NCBI GenBank assembly: GCA_052144935.1
Contig: JBKQPR010000256.1
Location: forward strand, 1-29,885
Length of the DNA: 29,885 bases
DNA from: JOPF133 sp052144935
GTDB lineage: Bacteria > Acidobacteriota > Terriglobia > Bryobacterales > Bryobacteraceae
Direction of reading: 5' to 3'
The notes under the pieces were generated by a model, which saw only the letters and a list, made by a program, of their open reading frames with translations, was not told where the DNA came from and made no database searches. Below, one piece after another: positions 13,211 to 21,135 of the stretch. The translations under genes and the position numbers were made by a program. Positions within the stretch are counted from its first letter, which is position 1; each line of letters begins with the position of its first letter.

Positions 13211-15502
13211 TTGAACCGCCTGTTACAAAGGCTCTCGATCAAGCAGAAGCTGCAGGCGGTCATCCTGATCACGGTGGCGGCTGCGGTCCTGCCGGCCTGT
13301 GCGGTGCTGTTGGCTTACGACGTGGTCTCGACCCGCCAGTGGATCCGCTCGGGAATGGAGGTATTGGGCGCCATGGTCGCCGAACACAGCGCCGCCGCGT
13401 TGCGCGTCGATGACGCCGAAGGCGCGGAAGAGATCCTGGAAGGCCTCAAACACCGGCCCGCCATCGTGGCCGCCTACCTCTACAACGGCTCGGGCCGGGC
13501 GATCGCGCAATACGCCGCCGCGGGACAGCCTCGGCGCAAACCGCCGCCGCTGCCCGAACGCGACGGCGCCGGCTTTGGAAACGGCCGGGTGTGGCTGTTC
13601 CGCAAGGTGCTGCTGAACGGCCAGCCGGTCGGATGGGTGTACCTGGAAGCCCATCTGCGCGACTTTTACAGCCGGGTATCCCTATCGGTCTGGTGTTGGC
13701 TGTTGGTAATGGGCGGTTCGAGCCTCGCCGCCTTCTTTCTGGCCGCGCGCTTGCAGCGGCTGATCTCCGATCCGCTGCTCCACCTGGCGGACACCGCCAA
13801 AGCCGTGACGCGCTTCAAGAACTATGCCATTCGCGCCGAGAAGCGCTCCGGCGGCGAGCTGGGAATGCTCATCGATTGCTTCAACGAGATGTTGTCGAAG
13901 ATCCAAAGGCGCGATCGCGACCTGCAGACGCACCGGGAAACCCTGGAGGCGGAGGTGCTGCAGCGCACCTCCGAACTGCGCGCGCTGAACGGGATGCTCC
14001 TGGAAGCCAAGGATCGGGCAGAAGAGGCCAACCGCTTCAAGAGCCAGTTCCTGGCCAACGTGAGCCACGAAATCCGCACGCCGATGAACGGTATCCTGGG
14101 CATGACCGAACTGGCGCTGGACACGCCGCTGACAGCCGAGCAGCGCGGCTATCTGTCCGTGGTACAGAGTTCGGCGGAGTGTCTGCTCACGATCGTGAAT
14201 GGAATCCTCGATTTCTCCAAGATCGAGGCCGGCAAGCTGGAGTTGGACCCCGTGGCTTTCGGGCTGCGCGACAGTGTCCGGGACACGGTGAATCTACTGG
14301 CCATCCACGCGCGGCAAAAGGGCCTGGAACTGTCCTGCGAAATCCACCCGGAGGTCCCCCGGTACATTGTGGGCGACCCCGTCCGGCTGCGCCAGATCCT
14401 CCTGAATCTGATCGGCAACGCCATCAAATTCACCGATCACGGGCGGGTGAACGTGGAAGTTCGCGTTGAGCAGGCCACACGCTCCTTCACGATGATCGAG
14501 TTCTTGGTCCGGGACACCGGGATGGGCATTCCGCTCGACAAGCAGCAGTCCATCTTCGAGGCTTTTGCCCAGGCCGATGGCTCGATGAGCCGGCGTTTTG
14601 GAGGCACCGGGCTGGGGCTAACGATTTCCTCGCGGCTGGTCGGATTGATGGGCGGATCCATCGGCGTGGAAAGCCGGCCGGGCGAGGGCAGTTGTTTTTA
14701 CTTTGCCCTCCCTTTGAAGACGGCGCCGGAGGCGGCCATCCCCGTGGCGCCCGCGCCCGCGGATGTGATGGCGTCCAGGCCACCGGCCGCCGAAACTCGT
14801 GCGCAGCCGCCCCATCCGCCCCACATCCTGGTCGCGGAGGACAACCTCGTCAATCAGCAGATCGTACGCAACGTGCTTTCGAAAGAGGGGTACCATGTCA
14901 CCCTGGCGGCCAACGGGAAGGAAGCCATCGAATTGCTCCGCCAAAACTCCATCGATCTGATCCTGATGGACGTGCAGATGCCCGAAATGGACGGCTTCGA
15001 GGCCACCGCGGCCATCCGCGCCCGGGAGCGCGAAACCGGCGGACACGTTCCCATCCTCGCCATCACGGCCCACGCCAGGGTGGACGATCGCGAACGCTGC
15101 CTCGCCTGCGGGATGGACGGATATCTTTCCAAGCCTCTGCGCGCCAAAGACCTGCTGGAGGCGGCCGGGAAGATCGCACCGGCCAGCCGGGATCCCGCGC
15201 CGGTTCCAGCACAGGTTCCGGCACCGGGCCCCGCGCCGGGTCTGGCGTCGGTTCCGGCGCCGGATCTGGCACAGGTTCCGGCACCGGATGATCCCGCGCC
15301 GGTTCCGGCGCCTGGTCCGTTACAGCCGGTTCCGGCGCCGGGTCCGGCACTGGGTTCGGCACCGGATCCCGCGCCGGGTCCGGTACCGGGTCTCACACCG
15401 AGTCCGGCATTGGCTCCCACGCCAGGTCCGGTATCGAGTCCCGCGCAGGTTTCGGCGCCAGGTCCGTTACAGCCGGCCCCGGCACCAGGTCCGTTACAAT
15501 AA
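13211..15502 (+). CDS. Membrane hybrid histidine kinase with a proline-rich repeat tail
   Basis: The TTG start at 13211 has GGGAG seven bases upstream. Order of parts: transmembrane helix (about 15-36), extracytoplasmic CHASE8-like sensor (about 37-150), second helix (about 158-178), HAMP, coiled coil, and dimerisation domain with the phosphorylated H286 (NVSHEIRTPMNG). The ATPase domain follows (LIGNAIKF, RDTGMGIP, GGTGLGL), then a receiver domain with D587 (LILMDVQMPEMDG) and Lys in GYLSKPL. Such kinases sense an envelope signal and relay phosphate, often through an Hpt partner not seen here. From about residue 658 to 763 the protein is almost pure Pro/Ala/Gly/Val encoded by degenerate tandem DNA repeats, and the stop codon falls inside the last repeat. 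The next start lies 7 bases on. Confidence 0.92.
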   Translation: MNRLLQRLSIKQKLQAVILITVAAAVLPACAVLLAYDVVSTRQWIRSGMEVLGAMVAEHSAAALRVDDAEGAEEILEGLKHRPAIVAAYLYNGSGRAIAQYAAAGQPRRKPPPLPERDGAGFGNGRVWLFRKVLLNGQPVGWVYLEAHLRDFYSRVSLSVWCWLLVMGGSSLAAFFLAARLQRLISDPLLHLADTAKAVTRFKNYAIRAEKRSGGELGMLIDCFNEMLSKIQRRDRDLQTHRETLEAEVLQRTSELRALNGMLLEAKDRAEEANRFKSQFLANVSHEIRTPMNGILGMTELALDTPLTAEQRGYLSVVQSSAECLLTIVNGILDFSKIEAGKLELDPVAFGLRDSVRDTVNLLAIHARQKGLELSCEIHPEVPRYIVGDPVRLRQILLNLIGNAIKFTDHGRVNVEVRVEQATRSFTMIEFLVRDTGMGIPLDKQQSIFEAFAQADGSMSRRFGGTGLGLTISSRLVGLMGGSIGVESRPGEGSCFYFALPLKTAPEAAIPVAPAPADVMASRPPAAETRAQPPHPPHILVAEDNLVNQQIVRNVLSKEGYHVTLAANGKEAIELLRQNSIDLILMDVQMPEMDGFEATAAIRARERETGGHVPILAITAHARVDDRERCLACGMDGYLSKPLRAKDLLEAAGKIAPASRDPAPVPAQVPAPGPAPGLASVPAPDLAQVPAPDDPAPVPAPGPLQPVPAPGPALGSAPDPAPGPVPGLTPSPALAPTPGPVSSPAQVSAPGPLQPAPAPGPLQ
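15186..15502 (+). repeat. Degenerate minisatellite forming the kinase C-terminal tail
   Basis: About 315 bases built from variants of GGTTCCGGCGCC and GCGCCGGGTCCG, many locally palindromic (CCGGCGCCGG, CCGGTACCGG). A longer unit, GGTCCGTTACAGCC, occurs near 15316 and 15463; in a third copy near 15488 it has changed to GGTCCGTTACAATAA, which creates the kinase stop codon. The array is open in more than one frame on both strands, as expected of a short-period GC-rich repeat. Confidence 0.8.
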
Positions 15503-15509
15503 AGCTTCT

Positions 15510-16718
15510 ATGCCATTTCAGGAAGTGGTCGAAGCGCAAGGCCACCTGATCGACTCCCACGTCATGGAGAACATCTTCGACAAGGTCGTGGAATACCATG
15601 GCCGTTTCGAAGTCGAGCAGTTCCGCATCGGCCGCACCAATAGCGAAGCCTCGTATCTCCGTCTGAAAGTGGAGGCCCCCGATCACGACTCCATCGAGCG
15701 CCTGCTGGCCAGCCTGCTGGAGCTGGGCTGCGCCCCTGTGGATACCGGCGATGCGGTGCTCGCGGAAGTGGATCGCGACCGCTGCGCGCCCGAAGATTTC
15801 TACTCCACCACCAACCACCGCACCTACGTGCGGATCGACTCCCAATGGATCGAAGTGCGCAACCAGCGAATGGACGCCATGATCGTGGTCTGCGAAGGCC
15901 AGGCGTTTTGCCGGCGTTTGCGCGATCTGCGGGCGGGGGACCGCATCGTGGTGGGGCTGCGCGGCATCCGCGTGGCGCCCGAATCCAAAGAGCGCGACCG
16001 GCTGTCCTTCGCCTTCATGTCCAACGGCATCTCCTCCGAGCGCCAGGTGGAAACCGCCGTGCGTCAAACCGCCGCGCTGGTCGGCCAGACGCTCGAACAG
16101 AAGCTGAAGGTGGTGGTGGTAGCGGGTCCCGTGGTGGTACACACCGGCGGAGTGGCCGGCCTCGCGGCGCTGGTCCGCCGCGGATCGGTGCAGGCGGTGC
16201 TCAGCGGCAATGCCCTGGGCGTCCATGACGTGGAAGCGGCGCTCTACGGCACTTCGCTCGGCGTGCGGCTCAGCGACGGCCGCCAGGAAGAGCACGGCCA
16301 CCGCAACCACATGCGCGCCATCAATGCCATCTACCGGGCGGGCGGCGTGCGGCAGGCCGTGGAATCGGGCCGCCTGCAATCCGGCATCCTCTACGAATGC
16401 GTGAAAGCGGGTGTGCCGTTCGTGCTGGCCGGCAGCCTGCGCGACGACGGCCCCCTGCCCGACACCATCACCGACATGAACGCCGCCCAGGACGCCTATG
16501 CCAATGAGCTTCGCGGCGCCGGGCTGGTGCTCTGCCTGGGGTCGATGCTGCATTCCATCGCCACCGGCAACATGCTGCCGAGCTGGGTCAAAATCGTCTG
16601 CGTGGATATCAATCCGGCGGTGGCCACCAAGGTCAGCGACCGCGGCACCGGCCAGGCGGTGGGGGTGGTCGCCGATGTCGGCCTGTTCCTGGATCTGCTT
16701 TCGAAAGTCTTAGCATGA
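15510..16718 (+). CDS. LOR/SDH-domain protein (TIGR00300, ornithine cyclodeaminase-type)
   Basis: The 402-residue product begins MPFQEVVEAQGHLIDSHVME, the N-terminal LOR/SDH bifunctional-enzyme conserved region, and continues with the C-terminal Rossmann-like half (KVVVVAGPVVVHTGGVAGLA, VQAVLSGNALGVHDVEAALY, VLCLGSMLHSIATGNMLPSW). In Methanococcus a TIGR00300 protein is an NAD-dependent ornithine cyclodeaminase (ornithine to proline plus ammonia), and in cyanobacteria the same domain is the C-terminal part of arginine-degrading ArgZ/AgrE. The guanidine-modifying arginine dihydrolase domain is absent here, so the ornithine step is the likelier role. The start follows the kinase stop by 7 bases and has no ribosome site, so it may depend on coupling. 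The stop overlaps queF (ATGA). Confidence 0.88.
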   Translation: MPFQEVVEAQGHLIDSHVMENIFDKVVEYHGRFEVEQFRIGRTNSEASYLRLKVEAPDHDSIERLLASLLELGCAPVDTGDAVLAEVDRDRCAPEDFYSTTNHRTYVRIDSQWIEVRNQRMDAMIVVCEGQAFCRRLRDLRAGDRIVVGLRGIRVAPESKERDRLSFAFMSNGISSERQVETAVRQTAALVGQTLEQKLKVVVVAGPVVVHTGGVAGLAALVRRGSVQAVLSGNALGVHDVEAALYGTSLGVRLSDGRQEEHGHRNHMRAINAIYRAGGVRQAVESGRLQSGILYECVKAGVPFVLAGSLRDDGPLPDTITDMNAAQDAYANELRGAGLVLCLGSMLHSIATGNMLPSWVKIVCVDINPAVATKVSDRGTGQAVGVVADVGLFLDLLSKVLA

Positions 16719-17128
16719 AACGAGCCTATACCGACGAACATGCGCGCAGCGGCGTGGACGCTCCGCTGCCGGAAATTGAAACCTGGCCCAACCAGTATGC
16801 CAGTTACGAAATCGAAATCGTCATGCCGGAGTTCACTGCGGTGTGCCCCAAGACGGGCCTGCCGGATTTCGGCAAGATCGTTCTGCGGTACATTCCGGAC
16901 AAGCTGTGCCTGGAGTTGAAATCCTACAAGATGTACCTGCTGGCGTATCGCAATCTCGGCATCTTCCAGGAGAATGCAGTCAACCGTGTGCTGCGCGACG
17001 TGGTGCAGGCCGCCAACCCGATAGGGGCCATGGTAGTGGGCGATTTCTCCCCGCGCGGCGGCCTGAGCACGGTGGTGACCGCGGAATGGAGCCGCCCGCC
17101 CCAAAGGAAACCGCGTGGAAAGCGCTGA
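16715..17128 (+). CDS. queF: QueF, NADPH-dependent 7-cyano-7-deazaguanine reductase
   Basis: The 137-residue protein matches the short (unimodular) QueF. The catalytic Cys44 and Asp51 lie in TAVCPKTGLPDFG with the same spacing as the Bacillus enzyme, and LELKSYKMYLLAYRN is the family's E-(S/L)-K-S-x-K-x-Y signature. GDFSPRGGLSTVV is the usual C-terminal segment. It reduces preQ0 to preQ1 in queuosine synthesis for tRNA modification. The position usually His-Glu in B. subtilis reads Gln-Glu here (IFQENAVNRV). No other queuosine gene is in the window. It overlaps the LOR/SDH gene by 4 bases and the next gene by 14, so the three are clearly co-transcribed. Confidence 0.95.
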   Translation: MKRAYTDEHARSGVDAPLPEIETWPNQYASYEIEIVMPEFTAVCPKTGLPDFGKIVLRYIPDKLCLELKSYKMYLLAYRNLGIFQENAVNRVLRDVVQAANPIGAMVVGDFSPRGGLSTVVTAEWSRPPQRKPRGKR

Positions 17129-18548
17129 GCTGATAGCCATCCTGCACGAAGTCCGCGATCGCGTGCGCGCGACCAACCCGGAGACCTCCGCCGGCGCCGG
17201 CGATGTGGAGGGCGTCGGCAGGATCCCCCTTCCCGACCTCATGGAGATGGTCCACGCCCGCGACGCGGCGCTGGGCAAAGTGGCGGCCATCGGCACGGTC
17301 AATCCCCGCCGTGGAGGCCCGGTCAATTGGGTGCTGCAAGGCTGGAAGCGGCTGGTGGCCCGCATGCTCGATTGGCACGTGCGCGAGCAGGTGGAGTTCA
17401 ACCGCAAGGTGGTGGCCTGCCTGGATACCGCCATCGAAGCGCTCAACGATAACAACCGCGCGCTGAGCCAGCTCGCCGGCCGGCTGGCTACCCACCAGGC
17501 CGAGGAGCGCAAGCTGCGCGAGGAATGCGAGGCGCTCAAGGATATCCGCAGCCACTGGGCCGAATGGCGCTTCGAATGGGAGCGCAAACTGTCGGAGAAC
17601 GAGGTGCAGTTTCTGCGTAGCGTGGCTGACCTGCAGGGCGGTTTTCAGCATCGCGTCACCCTGATGGACGCCAATTACCGCGATGCCCTGCGCGCGCAGC
17701 ATACCGAATTCCACGCCGCGCTGGACCGTTACGGAATCGAGATCCAGAAACGCCTGTGGGACGACCTGGAACGTATCCGCCTCCAATACGAGCAGATCAT
17801 TCATGCCGAGCTGCGCACGGTGCGCCGCCGCGCCGAGATCCGCGAGAGCCAGCGGCCGGCCGGCGCGGCGGGGCGCCCTGCGGGCCCGGCGGGGCCCGCG
17901 CCTGGCTCGCCGCCGCTCTTCGACTACGGCAAGTTCGCCGAAAAGTTCCGCGGGCCGGAGGAGTACGTCAAACGAGGGCAGCGCCTTTACCTGCCGCACT
18001 TCGCCGGCCGCCGGAACGTGCTGGATATCGGCTGCGGGCGCGGTGAGTTCCTGGAAATGATGCGCGAGGCCGGAATTCCCGCGCGCGGCATCGACCTCAG
18101 CGAGGAGTCCGTGGCCACCTGCCGCCACAAGGGCCTGGAAACCGAAGCGGCCGATCTGTTCGAGTACCTGGACGGCTTGCCGGAAGCTTCCCTCGACGGC
18201 ATTTTCTGCGCGCAAGTGGTGGAGCATCTGCCTCCCGAGCGGCTGCCTGAGATGGTCAAGCTGTGCGCCAGCCGCCTCGAGCGCGAGGGCGCCATCGCCA
18301 TCGAGACACCCAACCCGGAGTGCCTCGCAATTTTCTCCACGCACTTCTACCTGGACCCCACCCACACCCGTCCCATCCCACCGGCGCTGCTGGCGTTTTA
18401 TCTGGAAGAGTTCGGGATTGGACGGATCGAAGTGAAGCGGCTTTCGCCGGCTGTGGAGTCGATGCCCTCGCTGGAGTCCCTGCCACAGGATTTCCGCGAG
18501 GGCTTTTTCGGAACCTTAGATTACGCGGTCCTGGGGAAAAAGCTCTGA
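17115..18548 (+). CDS. Coiled-coil protein with C-terminal SAM-dependent methyltransferase domain
   Basis: The GTG start at 17115 overlaps queF by 14 bases. Residues about 85-250 are long charged helices likely to form a coiled coil (for example LSQLAGRLATHQAEERKLRE). A short Pro/Ala/Gly linker (RPAGAAGRPAGPAGPAPGSP) encoded by a GC-rich repeat core leads to a methyltransferase domain: NVLDIGCGRGEFLEMMREAG, GIDLSEES, EAADLFEYLDGLPEASLDGI and ETPNPECLAIFSTHFYLDPT. The combination resembles methyltransferases of surface-polysaccharide loci such as the WbdD type, where a coiled coil sets chain length; that role is inference. The last 10 codons (LDYAVLGKKL) are duplicated downstream at 18797-18829. 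Confidence 0.85.
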   Translation: MESAELIAILHEVRDRVRATNPETSAGAGDVEGVGRIPLPDLMEMVHARDAALGKVAAIGTVNPRRGGPVNWVLQGWKRLVARMLDWHVREQVEFNRKVVACLDTAIEALNDNNRALSQLAGRLATHQAEERKLREECEALKDIRSHWAEWRFEWERKLSENEVQFLRSVADLQGGFQHRVTLMDANYRDALRAQHTEFHAALDRYGIEIQKRLWDDLERIRLQYEQIIHAELRTVRRRAEIRESQRPAGAAGRPAGPAGPAPGSPPLFDYGKFAEKFRGPEEYVKRGQRLYLPHFAGRRNVLDIGCGRGEFLEMMREAGIPARGIDLSEESVATCRHKGLETEAADLFEYLDGLPEASLDGIFCAQVVEHLPPERLPEMVKLCASRLEREGAIAIETPNPECLAIFSTHFYLDPTHTRPIPPALLAFYLEEFGIGRIEVKRLSPAVESMPSLESLPQDFREGFFGTLDYAVLGKKL

Positions 18549-18825
18549 GCGCACGACCCACCGGTGGGGCAGGCGGGCCCGGAGGGCGCCCCGCCTGCCA
18601 TCGCTCACTCCGCGCAACGAGTGAGGCAGGCGGGCCCGGAGGGCGCCCCGCCTGCCATCGCTCACTCCGCGCAACAAGTGGGCAGCCGAATCGGCTGCCC
18701 CACCGGCCTAAACGCACCGCCGTAATCGTTGCGCACCCTCTCCGCACGGCGCAGGTTGCTTCTGACTTCCGGCCCTGCTGACTTCCCTCTCCTTGCCTAG
18801 ATTACGCGGTCCTGGGGAAGAAGCT
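18517..18825 (+). repeat. 28-bp direct duplication of the methyltransferase 3' end around a repeat cassette
   Basis: TAGATTACGCGGTCCTGGGG and the following AARAAGCT occur at 18517-18544, inside the methyltransferase gene, and again at 18798-18825, with one difference in 28 bases. The second copy can still be read as LDYAVLGKKL followed by TAA. It also supplies the last codons and TAG stop of the minus-strand PDZ gene. In the first copy the same minus-strand position is a TAA stop. The palindromic cassette at 18561-18706 lies between the copies. Confidence 0.85.
18561..18706 (+). repeat. Palindromic cassette with inverted ends and a 57-bp tandem repeat
   Basis: The ends CCGGTGGGGCAG (18561-18572) and CTGCCCCACCGG (18695-18706) are perfect 12-base inverted repeats. 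Within it a 57-base unit starting GGCAGGCGGGCCCGGAGGGC is repeated at 18568-18624 and 18625-18681 with two differences. Each unit holds its own hairpin (GGCAGGCGGG with CCCGCCTGCC). A further hairpin, GGCAGCCGA/TCGGCTGCC, lies at 18681-18699. It sits between two converging genes and may terminate both transcripts. Confidence 0.85.
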
Positions 18826-19738
18826 GTAAACGCAACGGCAGAATCCGCACGATCGGCAACGAGAAACGGATCAGCGGGCCATCGCCGGGAACCAGCAGCC
18901 GCGCCCGAGCTCTCACCGGTGGGCCCATCGCGGCTTCCAGCGTCACCGGCAGGGTCATTTCTTTCTTACTGCGCACCACCGTCACGTTGATGCTCGTCTT
19001 TCCGCGCACGGAGCGCAGCACGGAAGTAATTTCGCGGGTGCTGGTCACGCGCGAATCGTCTATCTTGACGATCACGTCGCCGGCCTTGATCCCGGCCTTA
19101 TCGGCAGCCGAATTCCGCGTCACGGCCTTCACCAGCACGCCGTCTTTCACGCCGAAGAAATCGGCAAGCTGCTCTTCTTGCCCCAGCGATTCGCCTTCGA
19201 TGCCCAGCATGGGGCTCTGGTACATGGGCTGCAGCCGCGGGATTTCGATGTCCGGCATGTTGAAGTTAGGCATGGGGATCTCGATGTTCGGCATCGTCCA
19301 GGAACCGTTGCTCGAAAAGCTCATGGCCCCCTTGCGAGCCTCCACCGTGGGACTCAGGGTCACGCTGGCGCCCGCGCGCCACACGCCGATTTTCACCTGC
19401 CGGCCCACCGGCGTCTCGCGCACCAGCCGCGAGAGCTGCTCTCCGCCCTCCACCGCCTGGCCGTTGTAGTCCAGCACCACGTCGCCTTCCTTGAACCCGG
19501 CCTTGGCGGCTGGACTGTCGTCCACGATGCTGGTCACTTCGGCGCCGCGCGTCTCTTTCAACTTCAGCGCCTTGGCGCGATCCGCGTCGATATCCTGCAC
19601 CCCGATTCCCAGGTAAGGAGCGCGCCCGTTCACCACGATGGCGTTACGCGGGCCGCTCTGCGCGCTCTGGCCGAAGGCCGCCGGCCCGAACAGGCCGGCC
19701 GCCAGTATGGCCATGCCGATTGCGAAATAGGTTCTCAT
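18797..19738 (-). CDS. Exported protein with two PDZ domains
   Basis: From the ATG at 19738 (GAGGCGGA upstream) the protein has a signal peptide (MRTYFAIGMAILAAGLFGP). PDZ1 starts at PYLGIGVQDIDADRAKALKL with SPAAKAGFKEGDVVLDYNG. A low-complexity spacer follows (IEIPMPNFNMPDIEIPRL). PDZ2 contains GVLVKAVTRNSAADKAGIKA and GDVIVKIDDSRV. There is no protease triad, so it probably binds C-terminal or unfolded peptides outside the cytoplasm. It follows the DUF4097 gene by 10 bases in the run led by the ECF sigma factor. Its final residues (LLPQDRVI) are encoded by the antisense strand of the duplicated methyltransferase tail, so the C-terminus past about residue 295 is probably not conserved. Confidence 0.8.
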   Translation of the reverse strand: MRTYFAIGMAILAAGLFGPAAFGQSAQSGPRNAIVVNGRAPYLGIGVQDIDADRAKALKLKETRGAEVTSIVDDSPAAKAGFKEGDVVLDYNGQAVEGGEQLSRLVRETPVGRQVKIGVWRAGASVTLSPTVEARKGAMSFSSNGSWTMPNIEIPMPNFNMPDIEIPRLQPMYQSPMLGIEGESLGQEEQLADFFGVKDGVLVKAVTRNSAADKAGIKAGDVIVKIDDSRVTSTREITSVLRSVRGKTSINVTVVRSKKEMTLPVTLEAAMGPPVRARARLLVPGDGPLIRFSLPIVRILPLRLQLLPQDRVI

Positions 19739-19748
19739 GGTTCCGCCT

Positions 19749-20870
19749 CTACTGCTTTCTAATAAAAATCGTGCCACCCGTCCCCGAAATCTGCAACAGC
19801 GCCCCGCCGCCGTTCACCGCCCCTTCGGCCACCACCAGGTTCCCCTGCCGGCGCGCCTGAATCCCGGGAAAATCGGATACGATGCGCCGCAGCGTGTCCG
19901 CCATCCTGTTCTGGGCCTGGATGTTCACCCCTACGTTAGACGGGATCAGCACGGTGATGTCACCATTGGCGGTCGCGAGATACGAATCCAACAGCCGGCT
20001 GCCCAGCAGGTTGGCCAGGATGCTGCCGAGCGAGGTCGACACGTTCATGCTGCCCGCGATGTTGCTCAGGCGCACGCCTCCCGACGCCGATTCGCAGTGC
20101 ACTCCCGCCGCCGCGCCCACCTGCACCGGCCCGGCCATGTTGCGGGCGGTCACGATGCCCCCCGCCTTTTCGACAATGATCTCGCCCCCGCCGCTGGTGG
20201 CGTAGACCAATCCGCCCGCGCGCACGATGTGTACGCCCCCACCGCCGGTATCGGCATGCACCGCGCCGCCGCACTCCGCGGCCATAATATCTCCGCCCTG
20301 GGTTTCCAGCACGGCCTCCCCGCGCACCGATTTCACATTGATATGCCCCGCTCCGGTGGTGCAGCGCAACGAGCCGCCAATCTGGCCGATCTGAATATTG
20401 CCGCCGCCGGTCATCATCCGGCAATCTCCCCGAATGCGGTCGGCTTTCAAAGCGCCCGCGCCCGACTGCACCTCGACCGGTCCCTCGACGCCGGACACTT
20501 CCACCGCGCCATCGGAAGTCAAGATCGAGGCTTCCAGCAGCTTCGGCGCCTTCAGCGTCACGGTGGTGAGCGCCGCGCCGCCGGGCATGCTGACCACGGT
20601 CCAGCCGCCCTGCGATTCCGCGCGCACGGCAAACTGCTGCAGCGTGCGCCGCCCCTCCGCCTCGGTGCGGGCGTTCACTTTCACGGAAACCACGTAGCTG
20701 AGGGTGTTCGAAGCGCCGGCTTCCAGCGTCACCGGACCGTGCGCCCGGATGCGCAGGCGCCGGGCGGCCGGGGCGTTGCCGTAGATCATCCGCTCGCACT
20801 GGCCGTTTCTGCAAGTCAGGTCCTGCGCGCCGACGGGGGCTACGAGGGCGAGGGTGGCTAGGATATTCAC
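19749..20870 (-). CDS. DUF4097-type exported beta-repeat protein
   Basis: About 373 residues from a GTG at 20870, beginning NILATLALVAPVGAQ, which looks like a signal peptide core with a missing or very short basic end. The rest is repeated short beta turns rich in Gly and Val, such as GAVEVSGVEGPVEVQSGAGA, GGNIQIGQIGG, TTGAGHINVKSVRGEAVLET and GGGVHIVRAGG, typical of DUF4097/adhesin-like beta-helix proteins, often encoded beside ECF sigma/anti-sigma pairs. It probably sits at the cell envelope. The GTG lies within the arm of a palindromic repeat (20866-20885); further upstream the frame is only translated repeat, so the original start was probably lost and replaced. The PDZ gene follows by 10 bases. 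Confidence 0.75.
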   Translation of the reverse strand: MNILATLALVAPVGAQDLTCRNGQCERMIYGNAPAARRLRIRAHGPVTLEAGASNTLSYVVSVKVNARTEAEGRRTLQQFAVRAESQGGWTVVSMPGGAALTTVTLKAPKLLEASILTSDGAVEVSGVEGPVEVQSGAGALKADRIRGDCRMMTGGGNIQIGQIGGSLRCTTGAGHINVKSVRGEAVLETQGGDIMAAECGGAVHADTGGGGVHIVRAGGLVYATSGGGEIIVEKAGGIVTARNMAGPVQVGAAAGVHCESASGGVRLSNIAGSMNVSTSLGSILANLLGSRLLDSYLATANGDITVLIPSNVGVNIQAQNRMADTLRRIVSDFPGIQARRQGNLVVAEGAVNGGGALLQISGTGGTIFIRKQ

Positions 20871-21122
20871 CGCGGAGACGCGGAGAAAACGGAGGAAGCG
20901 CGGAGAAAAACAAGAAGAGTCTTCTCTGGGTAGTCTCCGCGCACTCCGCGTCTCTGCGGTGAACGTCCTGGCCGCGGTGAACGTGCCTCTCCCGTTCCGA
21001 GGCGGAATCCCCTGACCGTGCAGCGGAGCTGTTTCCGCGGCGCAGACACGGAGGCTAGGCGGAAAAACCTCGCTTTGTGTTTCTCCGCGCTTTCTCCGTT
21101 TCCTCCGCGTCTCCGCGGTGAA
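20866..21122 (-). repeat. Element bounded by perfect 20-bp inverted repeats, between anti-sigma and DUF4097 genes
   Basis: TTCACCGCGGAGACGCGGAG at 20866-20885 is exactly the reverse complement of 21103-21122. A third, nearly identical arm (19 of 20) closes an inner inverted repeat at 20944-20963. Between the arms are more GCGGAGAAA/TTTCTCCGC runs. Related single-sided copies occur at 11384-11448 and 25764-25805. No coding capacity is credible, although frames stay open through it. It begins 14 bases after the anti-sigma stop and ends inside the start region of the DUF4097 gene. Confidence 0.85.
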
Positions 21123-21135
21123 TACAGCGCCTCCC

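Noticed and set aside
15288..15509. Arg/Val-rich N-terminal extension of the LOR/SDH gene
   Set aside because: It is the kinase tail repeat read in another frame; the family start is MPFQEVV at 15510.
18568..18681. Possible CRISPR-like array of repeats
   Set aside because: Only two directly adjacent 57-bp copies, without unique spacers.
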